From Streptomyces sp. NBC_00654 (lineage in GTDB: Bacteria; Actinomycetota; Actinomycetes; Streptomycetales; Streptomycetaceae), in the NCBI RefSeq assembly GCF_026341775.1, contig NZ_JAPEOB010000001.1:1116001-1180000 (forward strand): a stretch of 64,000 bases of DNA. Direction: 5' to 3'. The notes below the pieces were generated by a model. The model was not told the DNA's origin and did no database searches. It saw only the letters and a list, made by a program, of their open reading frames with translations. The position numbers and the translations under genes are program-made. This document shows positions 42,381 through 54,324 of the stretch, one piece after another (the first letter of the stretch is position 1; every line of letters starts with the position of its first letter).

Positions 42381-43360
42381 GCCGCGTCTGCCTGTGCGGG
42401 CTTGCGCCGGGAGTCGATACGGGCGGCGTCGGGCCAGCGGACGTCGTACGCCCAGCCCAGCTTCTCGAACCAGCGGATCAGCCGGGCGCTCGAATCGACC
42501 TGGCCGCGCAGCACTCCGTGCCGGGCGCTCGTCGGGTCCGCGTGGTGCAGGTTGTGCCAGGACTCGCCGCAGGACAGCACCGCCAGCCACCACACATTCC
42601 CGGACCTGTCACGGGACTTGAAGGGGCGCTTGCCGACCGCGTGGCAGATCGAGTTGATCGACCAGGTGACGTGGTGCAGCAGCGCCACCCGTACCAGCGA
42701 GCCCCAGAAGAACGCGGTCGCCGCGCCCCACCAGGACATCGTCACCAGACCGCCGACCAGCGGCGGGATCGCCAGCGAGGCGATGGTGAAGCCGAGGAAG
42801 TGCCGGGAGATCGCGACCAGGGCCGGGTCCCTGATCAGATCCGGGGCGTACTTCTGCTGCGACGTCCGCTCCTCGTCGAACATCCAGCCGATGTGGGCCC
42901 ACCACAGGCCCTTCATCAGGGCGGGCAGGCTCTCGCCGAACCGCCACGGCGAATGCGGGTCGCCCTCCGCGTCGGAGAACCGGTGGTGCTTGCGGTGGTC
43001 GGCCACCCAGCGCACCAGCGGGCCCTCCACGGCCAGCGACCCGGCGATGGCGATCGCGATGCGCAGCGGACGCTTCGCCTTGAAGGCGCCGTGCGTGAAG
43101 TAGCGGTGGAAACCGATCGTGATCCCGTGGCAGCCGATGTAGTACATCGCCACCAGCAGACCCAGATCGAGCCAGCTGACCCCGCGCCCCCAGGCCAGCG
43201 GCACCGCCGCGGCCAGGGCCAGGAACGGCACCACGATGAACAGCAGCAGGGCGATCTGCTCGACCGACCGCTTCCGGTCGCCGCCGAGCGTGGCGGGGGG
43301 CAGAGCGCGGGTCTCCGCGGCCGGGTGGGGATCGTCGATCACATCGGGGCTGGTCGGCAT
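42377..43360 (-). CDS. Fatty-acid (acyl-CoA delta-9 type) desaturase
   Basis: A 327-residue membrane di-iron desaturase. The three His boxes are HRYFTH, HRKHH and HNLHH (ESWHNLHHADPTSARHG). Four membrane spans (for example IALLLFIVVPFLALAAAVPL). It introduces a cis double bond into acyl chains and so tunes membrane fluidity. It is the first gene of a two-gene operon with the TetR regulator, matching SCO3128-SCO3129 as I recall. Confidence 0.94.
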   Translation of the reverse strand: MPTSPDVIDDPHPAAETRALPPATLGGDRKRSVEQIALLLFIVVPFLALAAAVPLAWGRGVSWLDLGLLVAMYYIGCHGITIGFHRYFTHGAFKAKRPLRIAIAIAGSLAVEGPLVRWVADHRKHHRFSDAEGDPHSPWRFGESLPALMKGLWWAHIGWMFDEERTSQQKYAPDLIRDPALVAISRHFLGFTIASLAIPPLVGGLVTMSWWGAATAFFWGSLVRVALLHHVTWSINSICHAVGKRPFKSRDRSGNVWWLAVLSCGESWHNLHHADPTSARHGVLRGQVDSSARLIRWFEKLGWAYDVRWPDAARIDSRRKPAQADAA

Positions 43361-43698
43361 GCGAGTCCTCTGTGGGGTGAGGAGATATACGACGGACGGC
43401 CCTGGCTACGGTTCCGTAACCTACGGCCTGGTAAGTATGGCAGTGACGGGGGCCACAACACGAGAGGCCGGTCCAGCACGTCCCCGGCGGTACCCCGTAC
43501 GCGCACCGGGTAGGGGAACCGTGCCGACGGCATCCGCGAGCCGCCCCTCAGGGCAGCGGAGACGCCGTTCGCGACGACACCTATCCTTGGGAGGGTCGGA
43601 CAGCGCGGTCCGCACCCGCTCGTCGGGGCGTGGCGACAGCACCGCTGCAGCCGAGGGCCCCGGATCCCGTGCTCAACCACTGCAAGGAGCCGCACACT
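43361..43698. promoter_or_regulatory. Divergent promoter region of desaturase and ppc
   Basis: 338 bp without a gene. A short inverted repeat GGTTCCGTAACC lies at 43410-43421, inside CTACGGTTCCGTAACCTACG, 50 bases upstream of the desaturase start, and could be the operator of the co-transcribed TetR regulator. AAGGAG at 43684 is the ppc ribosome site. Confidence 0.45.
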
Positions 43699-46428
<2,730 letters not shown>

Positions 46429-46476
46429 CCGCCGCCGGGGGCGCCGGTACGCCCCCGGCCGGTGGGTGCGGTCCTG

Positions 46477-46947
46477 TCACAGGGCGACGAACGTCGCCAC
46501 CAGCAGGACCGCACCCGCCGTCCCGAAGCCCCACGCCGTGCGGGACAGCCGCAGTCCGCCGCCGATCACCAGGGCGGCCAGCAGCAGGGAGCCGCCCAGC
46601 GGCATCCAGGCGTGCAGGAAGCCCGCCGTTCCGACGCGCACGGCGGCATCGGTGCCGGGCTTCACGACCACGGGGAAACGGTCGCCCTTCTTCGCCGCGA
46701 CGGACTTCTCCACCGTCAGCCGGGAGCGGTCCGGCGACTTCGCGTCCGGCTCGTAGGGGCCGGTGCACCATTCCTCACCGCATCCGGTGACCGTCAGCGT
46801 GCCGTGTTCGCGGCCCTTGGACAGCACGACGTGATGCGCGGTGTTCCAGGACGACCACGCGCCCGCGACCAGCAACAACAGGGCTACGAGACCCATGGCG
46901 GCAAGGCGGCCGAAGAGTATCGCGCGGTGGGGAGAGCTCCGCTTCAT
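46477..46947 (-). CDS. DUF3592-like two-helix membrane protein
   Basis: A 156-residue protein. Membrane helix 1 lies at about 13-33 (LAAMGLVALLLLVAGAWSSW), a roughly 70-residue external domain follows with two Cys (CGEEWCTGPY) and a short beta-rich segment, and the C-terminal 50 residues form two hydrophobic segments (LLLAALVIGGGLRL, FGTAGAVLLVATFVAL). The layout resembles DUF3592 proteins. ATG at 46947 (MKRSSPHRA). Function unknown. Lies between ppc and pth, separate from both. Confidence 0.78.
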   Translation of the reverse strand: MKRSSPHRAILFGRLAAMGLVALLLLVAGAWSSWNTAHHVVLSKGREHGTLTVTGCGEEWCTGPYEPDAKSPDRSRLTVEKSVAAKKGDRFPVVVKPGTDAAVRVGTAGFLHAWMPLGGSLLLAALVIGGGLRLSRTAWGFGTAGAVLLVATFVAL

Positions 46948-47033
46948 GGGGGCAGATCCTTGGCCAGACCGGCACCCCGGGTCAACCTGTGGCCGAAAAT
47001 CGCCCCACAGGTCGTGGGTATCCCGGGGGAATG

Positions 47034-47627
47034 TCAGGAGTTGTACGCGCTCTGCGCCCGCTCCAGCCCCTCCGCGAGCAGGCACTCCACCGCGTCCGCC
47101 GACCGGTCGACCAGGAACGCCAGCTCCTTGCGCTCGGTGGACGAGAAGTCCTTGAGCACGAAGTCCGCGACCTGCATCCGGCCCGGCGGCCGTCCGATCC
47201 CGAACCGCACCCGGTGGTAGTCCGGTCCCATCGACTTGGTCATGGACTTCAGCCCGTTGTGCCCGTTGTCGCCGCCGCCGAGCTTCAGCCGCAGCATGCC
47301 GTAGTCGATGTCCAGCTCGTCATGGACCGCGACGATGTGGTCGGTGGGCACCTTGTAGAAGTCGCGCAGCGCCGTCACGGGGCCGCCGGACAGGTTCATG
47401 TACGACATCGGCTTCGCCAGGATCACCCGGCGGCTCGCCGGTCCCGGCGGACCGATCCGGCCCTCCAGCACCTGCGCCTGAGCCTTCTGGGCGCGCTTGA
47501 ACTTCCCGCCGATCCGTTCCGCCAGCAGGTCGGCGACCATGAAGCCGACGTTGTGGCGGTTCGCCGCGTAGTCGGGGCCGGGGTTGCCGAGGCCCACGAT
47601 CAGCCAGGGGTCGGTGGCGTCGGACAT
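47034..47627 (-). CDS. pth: Peptidyl-tRNA hydrolase
   Basis: A 197-residue esterase that recycles peptidyl-tRNA. Seen: [20 protein letters not shown] (with the catalytic His in NRHNVGF), [33 protein letters not shown] and NGHNGLKSM. Part of the conserved pth-rplY-prs-glmU group, all on the minus strand. Confidence 0.96.
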   Translation of the reverse strand: MSDATDPWLIVGLGNPGPDYAANRHNVGFMVADLLAERIGGKFKRAQKAQAQVLEGRIGPPGPASRRVILAKPMSYMNLSGGPVTALRDFYKVPTDHIVAVHDELDIDYGMLRLKLGGGDNGHNGLKSMTKSMGPDYHRVRFGIGRPPGRMQVADFVLKDFSSTERKELAFLVDRSADAVECLLAEGLERAQSAYNS

Positions 47628-47674
47628 CGCGCTGGGTCTCCTCGGGTGCGGGCGAGTGGATGAGGTGTTGCTCG

Positions 47675-47713
47675 GAGCTGTCGATACGAGCTGTCGATAC
47701 GAGCTGTCGGTAC
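47675..47713. repeat. Three tandem 13-bp repeats between rplY and pth
   Basis: GAGCTGTCGATAC at 47675 and 47688, and GAGCTGTCGGTAC at 47701. Directly beyond the rplY terminator hairpin, upstream of pth. Possibly slippage DNA or part of the pth promoter. Confidence 0.8.
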
Positions 47714-47719
47714 AGGCAA

Positions 47720-47759
47720 ACGGGGCGGCGGAACCCCCGGAAGGGAACCGCCACCCCGT
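47720..47759 (-). terminator. Terminator hairpin after rplY
   Basis: ACGGGGCGGCGG pairs with CCGCCACCCCGT (one mismatch), 42 bases downstream of the rplY stop. Confidence 0.65.
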
Positions 47760-47800
47760 CAGTCAAGCAGGTGCGGTGAGGCTCGGAGCCTGTCGGGCTC

Positions 47801-48382
47801 TCAGGCCTCGGTGGTCTCGGCGTCGGCGTCGGCCGGCTCCTCGACCTGCGCGGCGACGACCTGGAGCACGACGGCGTCCTCGTCGCCGGCCAGCACGGAG
47901 CCGGCGGGCAGCGGGATGTCCTTGGCCAGGATCGAGTCACCGGCGTCCAGGCCCGCGACGGAGACCGTGACGGACTCGGGGATGTGGGTGGCCTCGGCCT
48001 CGACGAGCAGGGTGTTCTGCACGTACTCCAGCAGGTTGCCGCCCGGTGCCAGGTCGCCCTCGGCGTGCACGGCGATCTCGACGTTGACCTTCTCGCCGCG
48101 CTTGACGGTCAGCAGGTCGACGTGCTCGATGTTGCCCTTGAGCGGGTTGCGCTGCACGGCCTTCGGGATGACCAGCGCGTCCTTGCCGTCGATCTCCAGA
48201 CCGATGAGGACGTTGGCGGTACGCAGCGCCAGCTGGAGCTCGTGGGCCGGCAGGCTGACGTGGACGGCCTCGGCGCCGTGGCCGTAGACGACCGCGGGAA
48301 CCAGGTTGGCACGGCGGGTGCGGCGGGCGGCGCCCTTGCCGAACTCGGTACGGACCTGAGCGGCGAGCTTGATCTCGGCCAT
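47801..48382 (-). CDS. rplY: 50S ribosomal protein L25/general stress protein Ctc
   Basis: A 193-residue long-form L25 (TL5/Ctc type) that binds 5S rRNA. The N-terminal L25 domain begins MAEIKLAAQVRTEFGKGAAR; the C-terminal beta domain contains EKVNVEIAVHAEGDLAPGGN and DIPLPAGSVLAGDEDAVVLQ; an acidic Glu/Ala tail follows. The ATG at 48382 has a GAGGAG ribosome site. Located between pth and prs as in other actinobacteria. Confidence 0.95.
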   Translation of the reverse strand: MAEIKLAAQVRTEFGKGAARRTRRANLVPAVVYGHGAEAVHVSLPAHELQLALRTANVLIGLEIDGKDALVIPKAVQRNPLKGNIEHVDLLTVKRGEKVNVEIAVHAEGDLAPGGNLLEYVQNTLLVEAEATHIPESVTVSVAGLDAGDSILAKDIPLPAGSVLAGDEDAVVLQVVAAQVEEPADADAETTEA

Positions 48383-48583
48383 GGTTGCACTCCTCGTAAG
48401 TGACGAACGTCGAATGGTCACCCGGCCCACGACAGGCCTGCTACGAAGAGCGCGTCGATAACGGACCACCGTACCGAACAGGTACGGCCTCCCTCGCCGA
48501 GCAACTCGCTGAGTCTACCCGGCGGGGAGGCCGCACCCCAAAGTGGATCTACCGCACCCTTACGGGCACGGCCTGAGCAGGGA

Positions 48584-49561
48584 TTACTCCTGCTCCTCGA
48601 AGAGGCTCGTGACCGAACCGTCCTCGAAGACCTCGCGCACCGCGCGCGCGATCGTCGGCGCGATCGACAGCACCGTGATCTTGTCGAGCTCCAGCTCGCC
48701 CGGCGTCGGGAGCGTGTCGGTGAAGACGAACTCGCTGACCTTGGAGTTCTTCAGGCGGTCGGCGGCCGGGCCCGAGAGGACACCGTGCGTCGCCGTCACT
48801 ATGACGTCCTCGGCGCCGTGCGCGAACAGGGCGTCGGCGGCGGCGCAGATCGTGCCACCGGTGTCGATCATGTCGTCGACCAGGACACAGACCCGGCCCT
48901 CGACGTTGCCGACGACCTCGTGGACGCTGACCTGGTTGGGCACGTCCTTGTCGCGGCGCTTGTGGACGATCGCCAGCGGGGCGTCCAGACGGTCGCACCA
49001 GCGGTCGGCGACCCGCACGCGGCCGGCGTCCGGGGAGACGATCGTGAGCTTGGTGCGGTCGACCTTGGCACCGACGTAGTCGGCCAGGATCGGCAGCGCG
49101 AACAGGTGGTCCACCGGGCCGTCGAAGAAGCCCTGGATCTGGTCGGTGTGCAGGTCGACCGTGAGAATGCGGTCGGCACCGGCCGTCTTCATCAGGTCCG
49201 CGATCAGGCGCGCCGAGATCGGCTCGCGGCCGCGGTGCTTCTTGTCCTGGCGGGCGTAGCCGTAGAACGGCACGATCACCGTGATGGACCGGGCCGACGC
49301 GCGCTTCAGCGCGTCCAGCATGATCAGCTGCTCCATGATCCACTTGTTGATCGGAGCCGTGTGGCTCTGGATCAGGAAGCAGTCGGCGCCACGTGCGGAC
49401 TCCTGGAAACGCACGTAGATCTCACCGTTGGCGAAATCGAAGGCCTTCGTCGGCACGAGACCGACACCCAGCTGGTGTGCGACCTCCTCGGCCAGCTCGG
49501 GGTGGGCGCGGCCGGAGAAGAGCATCAGTTTCTTCTCGCCGGTCGTCTTGATCCCGGTCAC
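48584..49561 (-). CDS. prs: Ribose-phosphate pyrophosphokinase (PRPP synthetase)
   Basis: A 325-residue class I enzyme making PRPP from ribose-5-phosphate and ATP. Visible motifs: LMLFSGRAHPELAEEVAHQL, ANGEIYVRFQESARGADCFL, VPFYGYARQDKKHRGREPIS, the divalent-metal DLHTDQIQGFF and the PRPP loop VCVLVDDMIDTGGTI. GTG start at 49561. Operonic with glmU upstream (gap 119 bases) and rplY downstream. Confidence 0.96.
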   Translation of the reverse strand: MTGIKTTGEKKLMLFSGRAHPELAEEVAHQLGVGLVPTKAFDFANGEIYVRFQESARGADCFLIQSHTAPINKWIMEQLIMLDALKRASARSITVIVPFYGYARQDKKHRGREPISARLIADLMKTAGADRILTVDLHTDQIQGFFDGPVDHLFALPILADYVGAKVDRTKLTIVSPDAGRVRVADRWCDRLDAPLAIVHKRRDKDVPNQVSVHEVVGNVEGRVCVLVDDMIDTGGTICAAADALFAHGAEDVIVTATHGVLSGPAADRLKNSKVSEFVFTDTLPTPGELELDKITVLSIAPTIARAVREVFEDGSVTSLFEEQE

Positions 49562-49680
49562 AGCACAGTCTCCTCAGACGTGTATCTGGCGCCGCACGCA
49601 TAGGTCCCGATGTGCAACGAGCCAGCCGAAATGGGTGAGCATCTATCACGGTACGCCGTGTCGGGCGCACCTGTTTCCGG

Positions 49681-51129
49681 TCAGCTTTCGTCGTTGGTCT
49701 CCCCGGACGCCGCGTGGGCGGCCTGCGCGGCCGCGCTGCCCGGACGCTTCCGGGCCACCCAACCCTCGATATTCCGCTGCTGGCCCCGGGCGACGGCCAG
49801 CGAACCCGCGGGCACGTCCTTCGTGATGACCGATCCGGCGGCGGTGTAGGCGCCGTCCCCCACCGTGACGGGCGCCACAAACATATTGTCCGAGCCGGTG
49901 CGGCAGTGGGAGCCGATCGTCGTGTGGTGCTTCGCGACCCCGTCGTAGTTCACGAACACGCTGGCGGCACCGATGTTGGTGTGGTCGCCGATCGTCGCGT
50001 CGCCCACGTAGCTCAGATGCGGGACCTTCGTGCCCTCGCCGATCGTGGCGTTCTTCAGCTCCACGTACGTACCGGCCTTGGCCTTCGGGCCGAGCCGCGT
50101 TCCGGGCCGCAGATAGGCGTACGGGCCCACCGACGCCCCGGGGCCGACCTCGGCCGAGTCCGCGACCGTGTTGTCCACGCGCGCGCCCGCGTGGACGACC
50201 GTGTCCTTCAGCCGGGTGTTCGGGCCGACCTCGGCGTCCTCGTCCAGATGCGTGGTCCCCAGCAGCTGCGTGCCCGGGTGCACGGTCACGTCCTGCCCGA
50301 AGGTGACCGTGGCGTCGATCAGCGTCGACGCGGGGTCGACCACCGTCACGCCCGCCAGCATCGCCCGCTCCAGCAGCCGCTCGTTGAGCAGGGTGCGGGC
50401 CTGGACGAGCTGGAGCCGGTTGTTGATGCCGAGGATCTCGCGGTGGTCGGCGGTGACGCAGGCCCCGACGCGGTGCCCGGCCTCGCGCAGGATGGACAGG
50501 ACGTCGGTGAGGTACTCCTCGCCCTGGCTGTTGTCCGTACGGACCTTGCCGAGCGCGTCCGTGAGCAGCCGGCCGTCGAAGGCGAAGACCCCGGAGTTGA
50601 TCTCCCGGATCGCGCGCTGTTCCTCGGTGGCGTCCTTGTGCTCGACGATCCCGGTGACCGCGCCGCTGGCCGCGTCGCGGACGATGCGGCCGTAGCCGGT
50701 GGAGTCGGGGACCTCGGCGGTCAGCACGGTGACGGCGTTGGCGTCGGAGGCGTGCGTGGCGGCGAGCGCGGTGAGCGTCCCGCCGGAGAGCAGCGGGGTG
50801 TCGCCGCAGACGACGATCACGGTGCCCTCGACGGCACCGCCGAGCTCCTGGAGCCCGATGCGTACGGCGTGGCCGGTGCCGTTCTGCTCGGACTGGTAGG
50901 CCGTCCGTACGGGGGTGTCCCCGGCGGAGAGGTGCGCGGTGACCCGCTCGCTCGCGTGGCCGACGACCACGACGAGGTGCTGGGGGTCCAGCTCGCGGGC
51001 GGCGGCGACGACATGTCCGACGAGCGAGCGCCCGGAGATCTCGTGCAGGACCTTGGGAGTCTTCGACTTCATGCGGGTGCCTTCACCCGCTGCGAGGACG
51101 ACGACGGCGGCCGGGCTGATGGCGCTCAC
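49681..51129 (-). CDS. glmU: Bifunctional N-acetylglucosamine-1-phosphate uridyltransferase / glucosamine-1-phosphate acetyltransferase
   Basis: A 482-residue bifunctional enzyme supplying UDP-GlcNAc. The N-terminal uridyltransferase domain opens VVVLAAGEGTRMKSKTPKVL with CGDTPLLSGGTL later; the C-terminal half is a left-handed beta-helix with hexapeptide repeats (EVGPNTRLKDTVVHAGARVD, VGDATIGDHTNIGAASVFVN and NYDGVAKHHTTIGSHCRTGS). GTG start at 51129. Followed by prs on the same strand. Confidence 0.96.
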   Translation of the reverse strand: MSAISPAAVVVLAAGEGTRMKSKTPKVLHEISGRSLVGHVVAAARELDPQHLVVVVGHASERVTAHLSAGDTPVRTAYQSEQNGTGHAVRIGLQELGGAVEGTVIVVCGDTPLLSGGTLTALAATHASDANAVTVLTAEVPDSTGYGRIVRDAASGAVTGIVEHKDATEEQRAIREINSGVFAFDGRLLTDALGKVRTDNSQGEEYLTDVLSILREAGHRVGACVTADHREILGINNRLQLVQARTLLNERLLERAMLAGVTVVDPASTLIDATVTFGQDVTVHPGTQLLGTTHLDEDAEVGPNTRLKDTVVHAGARVDNTVADSAEVGPGASVGPYAYLRPGTRLGPKAKAGTYVELKNATIGEGTKVPHLSYVGDATIGDHTNIGAASVFVNYDGVAKHHTTIGSHCRTGSDNMFVAPVTVGDGAYTAAGSVITKDVPAGSLAVARGQQRNIEGWVARKRPGSAAAQAAHAASGETNDES

Positions 51130-51197
51130 GGATGTGCCCTTCGGCTTCGGGTGGTGGACATCCGCAGGATACCGGGGGTGTTTCCGCGTGAAACGAG

Positions 51198-51230
51198 CGC
51201 GGGCCCCGACCGGTGAGGTCGGGGCCCGCG
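51198..51230. terminator. Very stable hairpin between tRNA-Gln and glmU
   Basis: CGCGGGCCCCGACC and GGTCGGGGCCCGCG form a perfect 14-bp stem with a 5-base loop. It lies just downstream of tRNA-Gln on the minus strand and ahead of glmU. Confidence 0.75.
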
Positions 51231-51238
51231 TACGTGTG

Positions 51239-51311
51239 CTCCCCCATCAGGATTTGAACCTGAACAGACGGTACCAAAAACCGCAGTGCTGCCTGATTAC
51301 ACCATGGGGGA
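51239..51311 (-). tRNA. tRNA-Gln (anticodon UUG)
   Basis: A 73-nt cloverleaf on the minus strand: acceptor TCCCCCA/TGGGGGA, D-arm containing GTGTAATCAGGCAGCAC, anticodon stem GCGGT/ACCGT with loop TTTTGGT giving anticodon TTG, and T-arm TCAGG-TTCAAAT-CCTGA. The discriminator base is G, as for glutamine. CCA is not encoded. Confidence 0.95.
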
Positions 51312-51579
51312 TCAATTCCGACTGAACCGGACATTGCGTCGGCCCGCCGGATCGGCACCCAACACTATGCCGTACCGACCGCCTTTTCCGCGACGACGAA
51401 CCCGTCCGCTCCCGGCCGCGCGAGGGCGGCGGCGGGGCGGGTGGAGGCGGCAAGAAAGACAAGAGGGACAAGGGCGACAAGGTGCCCGCGATGCGGGCCG
51501 GTGGTGTTCTTGCTCGCATACGGCGCGCGGTGTCCGGGTCACCCGAAAATGAGATGCGTGCGCCCGTAGGCTGGAAGGC

Positions 51580-52896
51580 ATGACCGCAACGGGGGCAGAC
51601 CAGGAAGCGGCGGGCCCGACCACCCGCGGCTACTGGTGGTGGGAACGGCGGCGCAGTGTCGCCCTGGACGTGGGACTGGCGCTCTTCTCGGCGCTGGAGT
51701 GTGCGCTGGAGGGGGTTGAGTTCGCCCGGGACACCGGACTGCCGGTGCCGATCGGGGTGCTGTTCGGGCTGATCGCCGGCTCGGTCCTGGTGGTACGCAG
51801 ACGCTGGCCGATCGCCGTGGTGCTCGTGTCGATCGCGACGACGCCCGCCGAGATGGGCTTCCTGATGGGCCTCGTGGGCCTGTACACACTGGCCGCGTCC
51901 GACGTGCCGCGCAGGATCACCGTCGTACTGACCGGGATGTCGCTCGTCGGCACGTTCATCGTCACCTACGTACGGATGCGCCAGAGCGTCACCGAGCAGG
52001 CCGACTTCGGGCCCACCGAATGGTACGTACCGCTGATCTCCCTGTTCATGTCGCTGGGGCTGACGGCGCCCGCGCTGCTGTTCGGCCTCTACATAGGGGC
52101 CAGGCGCCGGCTCATGGAGAGCCTGCGGGAGCGGGCGGACTCCCTGGAGCGGGAGCTCTCGCTGCTCGCCGACCGGGCCGAGGAACGCGCCGAGTGGGCG
52201 CGGACCGAGGAACGCACCCGCATCGCCCGCGAGATGCACGACGTGGTCGCGCACCGGGTCAGCCTGATGGTCGTCCACGCGGCGGCGCTCCAGGCGGTCG
52301 CCCCGAAGGACCCCGCGAAGGCGGTGCGCAACGCCGCGCTGGTCGGCGACATGGGACGCCAGGCGCTGACCGAGCTCCGCGAGATGCTCGGTGTCCTGCG
52401 CAGCGGCGACGCGCTGGTCGCGCCCGCGGCGGGAGGCCGTCCGCCGCTCGCCGAGGTGGGCCGGGCGGCGGCCGCCGCCGCGGCGGCGGCCGCGAGCGAG
52501 GACGGGCCGCGCCTGCACGAGGTGGAGAAGCTCGTCGCGCAGTCACGGGAGGCCGGGATGACGGTCGAGCTCTCGGTCCACGGTGAGCTGCGCCCGTACG
52601 CGCCCGAGGTCGAGCAGACCGCGTACCGGGTGGTGCAGGAGGCCCTGACGAACGTGCACAAGCACGCGGCGGGGGCGAAGACCTGGGTACGGCTCGCTCA
52701 CCGCGGCGAGGAGGTCGCGATGCAGGTGGAGAACGGCCCCTCGGACAGCGCGGCGGCGGACGCGGGACTGCCGAGCGGGGGCAACGGCCTGGTGGGGATG
52801 CGGGAGCGGGTGCTGGGGCTGGGCGGCGTGTTCGTCTCCGGCCCGACGGACGCGGGGGGCTTCCGGGTCTCGGCGGTACTGCCGGACGCGGGCTGA
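51580..52896 (+). CDS. Orphan sensor histidine kinase (HisKA_3 type)
   Basis: A 438-residue kinase. Residues 25-185 have five or six membrane spans without a clear extracellular sensor, then a coiled coil (ERADSLERELSLLADRAEER) leads to the phosphoacceptor H220 (RIAREMHDVVAHRVSLMVVH). The HATPase domain includes VVQEALTNVHKHAAGAKTWV and GNGLVGMRERVLGLGGVF. An Ala run (eight or nine residues, about 293-301) sits in the linker. This type normally pairs with NarL-type regulators, but no response regulator lies beside it. Opposite strand to tRNA-Gln and glmU. Confidence 0.92.
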   Translation: MTATGADQEAAGPTTRGYWWWERRRSVALDVGLALFSALECALEGVEFARDTGLPVPIGVLFGLIAGSVLVVRRRWPIAVVLVSIATTPAEMGFLMGLVGLYTLAASDVPRRITVVLTGMSLVGTFIVTYVRMRQSVTEQADFGPTEWYVPLISLFMSLGLTAPALLFGLYIGARRRLMESLRERADSLERELSLLADRAEERAEWARTEERTRIAREMHDVVAHRVSLMVVHAAALQAVAPKDPAKAVRNAALVGDMGRQALTELREMLGVLRSGDALVAPAAGGRPPLAEVGRAAAAAAAAAASEDGPRLHEVEKLVAQSREAGMTVELSVHGELRPYAPEVEQTAYRVVQEALTNVHKHAAGAKTWVRLAHRGEEVAMQVENGPSDSAAADAGLPSGGNGLVGMRERVLGLGGVFVSGPTDAGGFRVSAVLPDAG

Positions 52897-52920
52897 GCCG
52901 GGGGACCGCGCGGACCCACG

Positions 52921-53012
52921 GCCCGTGCGGATCGCGGACTTACGGGCCCGTACAGATCGCGGACTCACGGCTTGTGCGGATCGCGGACTCACGGGCTTGT
53001 ACGGATGCACGG
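52921..53012. repeat. Tandem repeats (about 25 bp, 3.5 copies)
   Basis: Units start at 52921, 52946, 52971 and 52995 and share GCGGATCGCGGACTCACGG with minor changes. They fill the gap between the convergent kinase and SUKH-3 genes. Confidence 0.85.
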
Positions 53013-53052
53013 CCTGCCCGTGCGGACTCGCCGCACCCCGCCGGGGGTGTCG

Positions 53053-53553
53053 TCAGCCCGGTGCCAGGCGCGACGGCTGGGCGCCCGTCACCAGCGTGGC
53101 CAGGGCCTGGTCGATGTCCGCGCCGAGGTACCAGTCGCCCGTGTGGTCGATGCTGTAGACCCGGCCCTCGTTGTCGATCGCGAGCACGGCCTGTCCCTCC
53201 CCCTCCTCGCCGAGCGGGCTGACCTCCGTCTCCAGCGCCCGTCCGAGGTCGCCCAGAGTCCGGGCGAGATGCAGCCCGCTCAGCGGGTCGATGCGCACCG
53301 CGGCCGGGGCGATCTGCCGGCCCGGCGCCGAGGCGGTGATGTACAGCCCGCCGAACTCCGCCCAGGCCTCGACGGCCGCCGGGAACACGGCGTGCTGATG
53401 CCCGGCGGGCGAGGCGTGGGAGCGCAGCTCGTCCGCCCATTCCTCGGCCTGCCGGATGTCCCAGCGCCCCGGCTGCCAGCCGGCGTCGCGCAGGGCGGCG
53501 TCGACGGCGACGGGGAAGCGGGTGGAGGTGTGCTGCTGGTGTCGGTCGTGCAT
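53053..53553 (-). CDS. SUKH-3 domain immunity-type protein
   Basis: A 166-residue protein matching the SUKH-3 family of toxin-immunity proteins: STRFPVAVDAALRDAGWQPG at the start, EFGGLYITASAPGR (SUKH core), and a C-terminal GRVYSIDHTGDWYLGADIDQ segment. The SUKH superfamily neutralises polymorphic deaminase and nuclease toxins. It lies 10 bases after the YwqJ-like deaminase gene, as expected for a toxin-immunity pair. Confidence 0.87.
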   Translation of the reverse strand: MHDRHQQHTSTRFPVAVDAALRDAGWQPGRWDIRQAEEWADELRSHASPAGHQHAVFPAAVEAWAEFGGLYITASAPGRQIAPAAVRIDPLSGLHLARTLGDLGRALETEVSPLGEEGEGQAVLAIDNEGRVYSIDHTGDWYLGADIDQALATLVTGAQPSRLAPG

Positions 53554-53563
53554 CTGCGCGCGG

Positions 53564-54088
53564 TCAGCCCTTCTCGGCGGTGGTCGCCGCCCCGGTGGCG
53601 GTGAGGTCGACGGGGCGTACGCCGAAGTGGGCGAGCATCGCCGTGCAGGAGCGGCAGGGCGGTGCGTAGCTGCCGTGCAAGGGGTCGCCGTCCTCGCGGA
53701 TGCGGCGGGCGGTGATGCGGGAGTGCTTCAGCGCGCGGCGGGCCTCGCCGTTGGTCAGCGGCTTGCGCTGGGCCCGCTTGGAGCGGTTGCCCTCCGCGGC
53801 GGTGAGCTGCCGGGACAGCAGTATGGCCTCGGGGCAGCGGCCGGTGAAGCGTTCGCGCTGGCCGCTGGTGAGGGTGTCGAGGAAGTCCTGGACGAGTGGG
53901 TGGAGCACGGGCGGCTGGTCCCCCTTGCCCGCCGTGCACGTGAGCGTCTCCCCGCGTACGGACAGCGCTGCGGCCACGGCGGGCAGGATGCCGTCGCGGC
54001 GGTGGTGCAGGCGGGGGGTGCGGCTGGTCTCGGTGCTCCTCCAGCTGAGTCGCGGGTCCCCGGATGTCGTTGTTTGTGCCGTATGCAT
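53564..54088 (-). CDS. YwqJ-like putative nucleic-acid/nucleotide deaminase
   Basis: A 174-residue cytidine-deaminase-fold protein of the YwqJ type used as a toxin domain in polymorphic systems. Visible: GRCPEAILLSRQL (the Glu/His helix) and PPCRSCTAMLAHFG (zinc Cys pair). It begins MHTAQTTTSG with no secretion signal or toxin-delivery domain, so it may be a chromosomal, non-secreted form. Followed 10 bases later by the SUKH-3 gene. Ribosome site GGGAGGGA is 11 bases ahead of the ATG. Confidence 0.85.
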   Translation of the reverse strand: MHTAQTTTSGDPRLSWRSTETSRTPRLHHRRDGILPAVAAALSVRGETLTCTAGKGDQPPVLHPLVQDFLDTLTSGQRERFTGRCPEAILLSRQLTAAEGNRSKRAQRKPLTNGEARRALKHSRITARRIREDGDPLHGSYAPPCRSCTAMLAHFGVRPVDLTATGAATTAEKG

Positions 54089-54324
54089 GGTGCTGGCGTC
54101 CCTCCCTGCAATCCCCCGAGTTGCGGGGACAGCCTGCCAAATGTGCCGGGTCGTGGGGAAGCTGGGGCGGTGAAACGTGTCCTCGTGTCGCCCGAAGGGG
54201 GCGAAACGGTCGCTCCTCCGTCACGCCGAAGTGACGGTTCGTGACCGATGCGGAGGGGCGGGACCCCCTGTTGCCCCACCGCATAGGCTGTGCGGAACAC
54301 CAGACGCAGCAGGGGGCAACCGCC

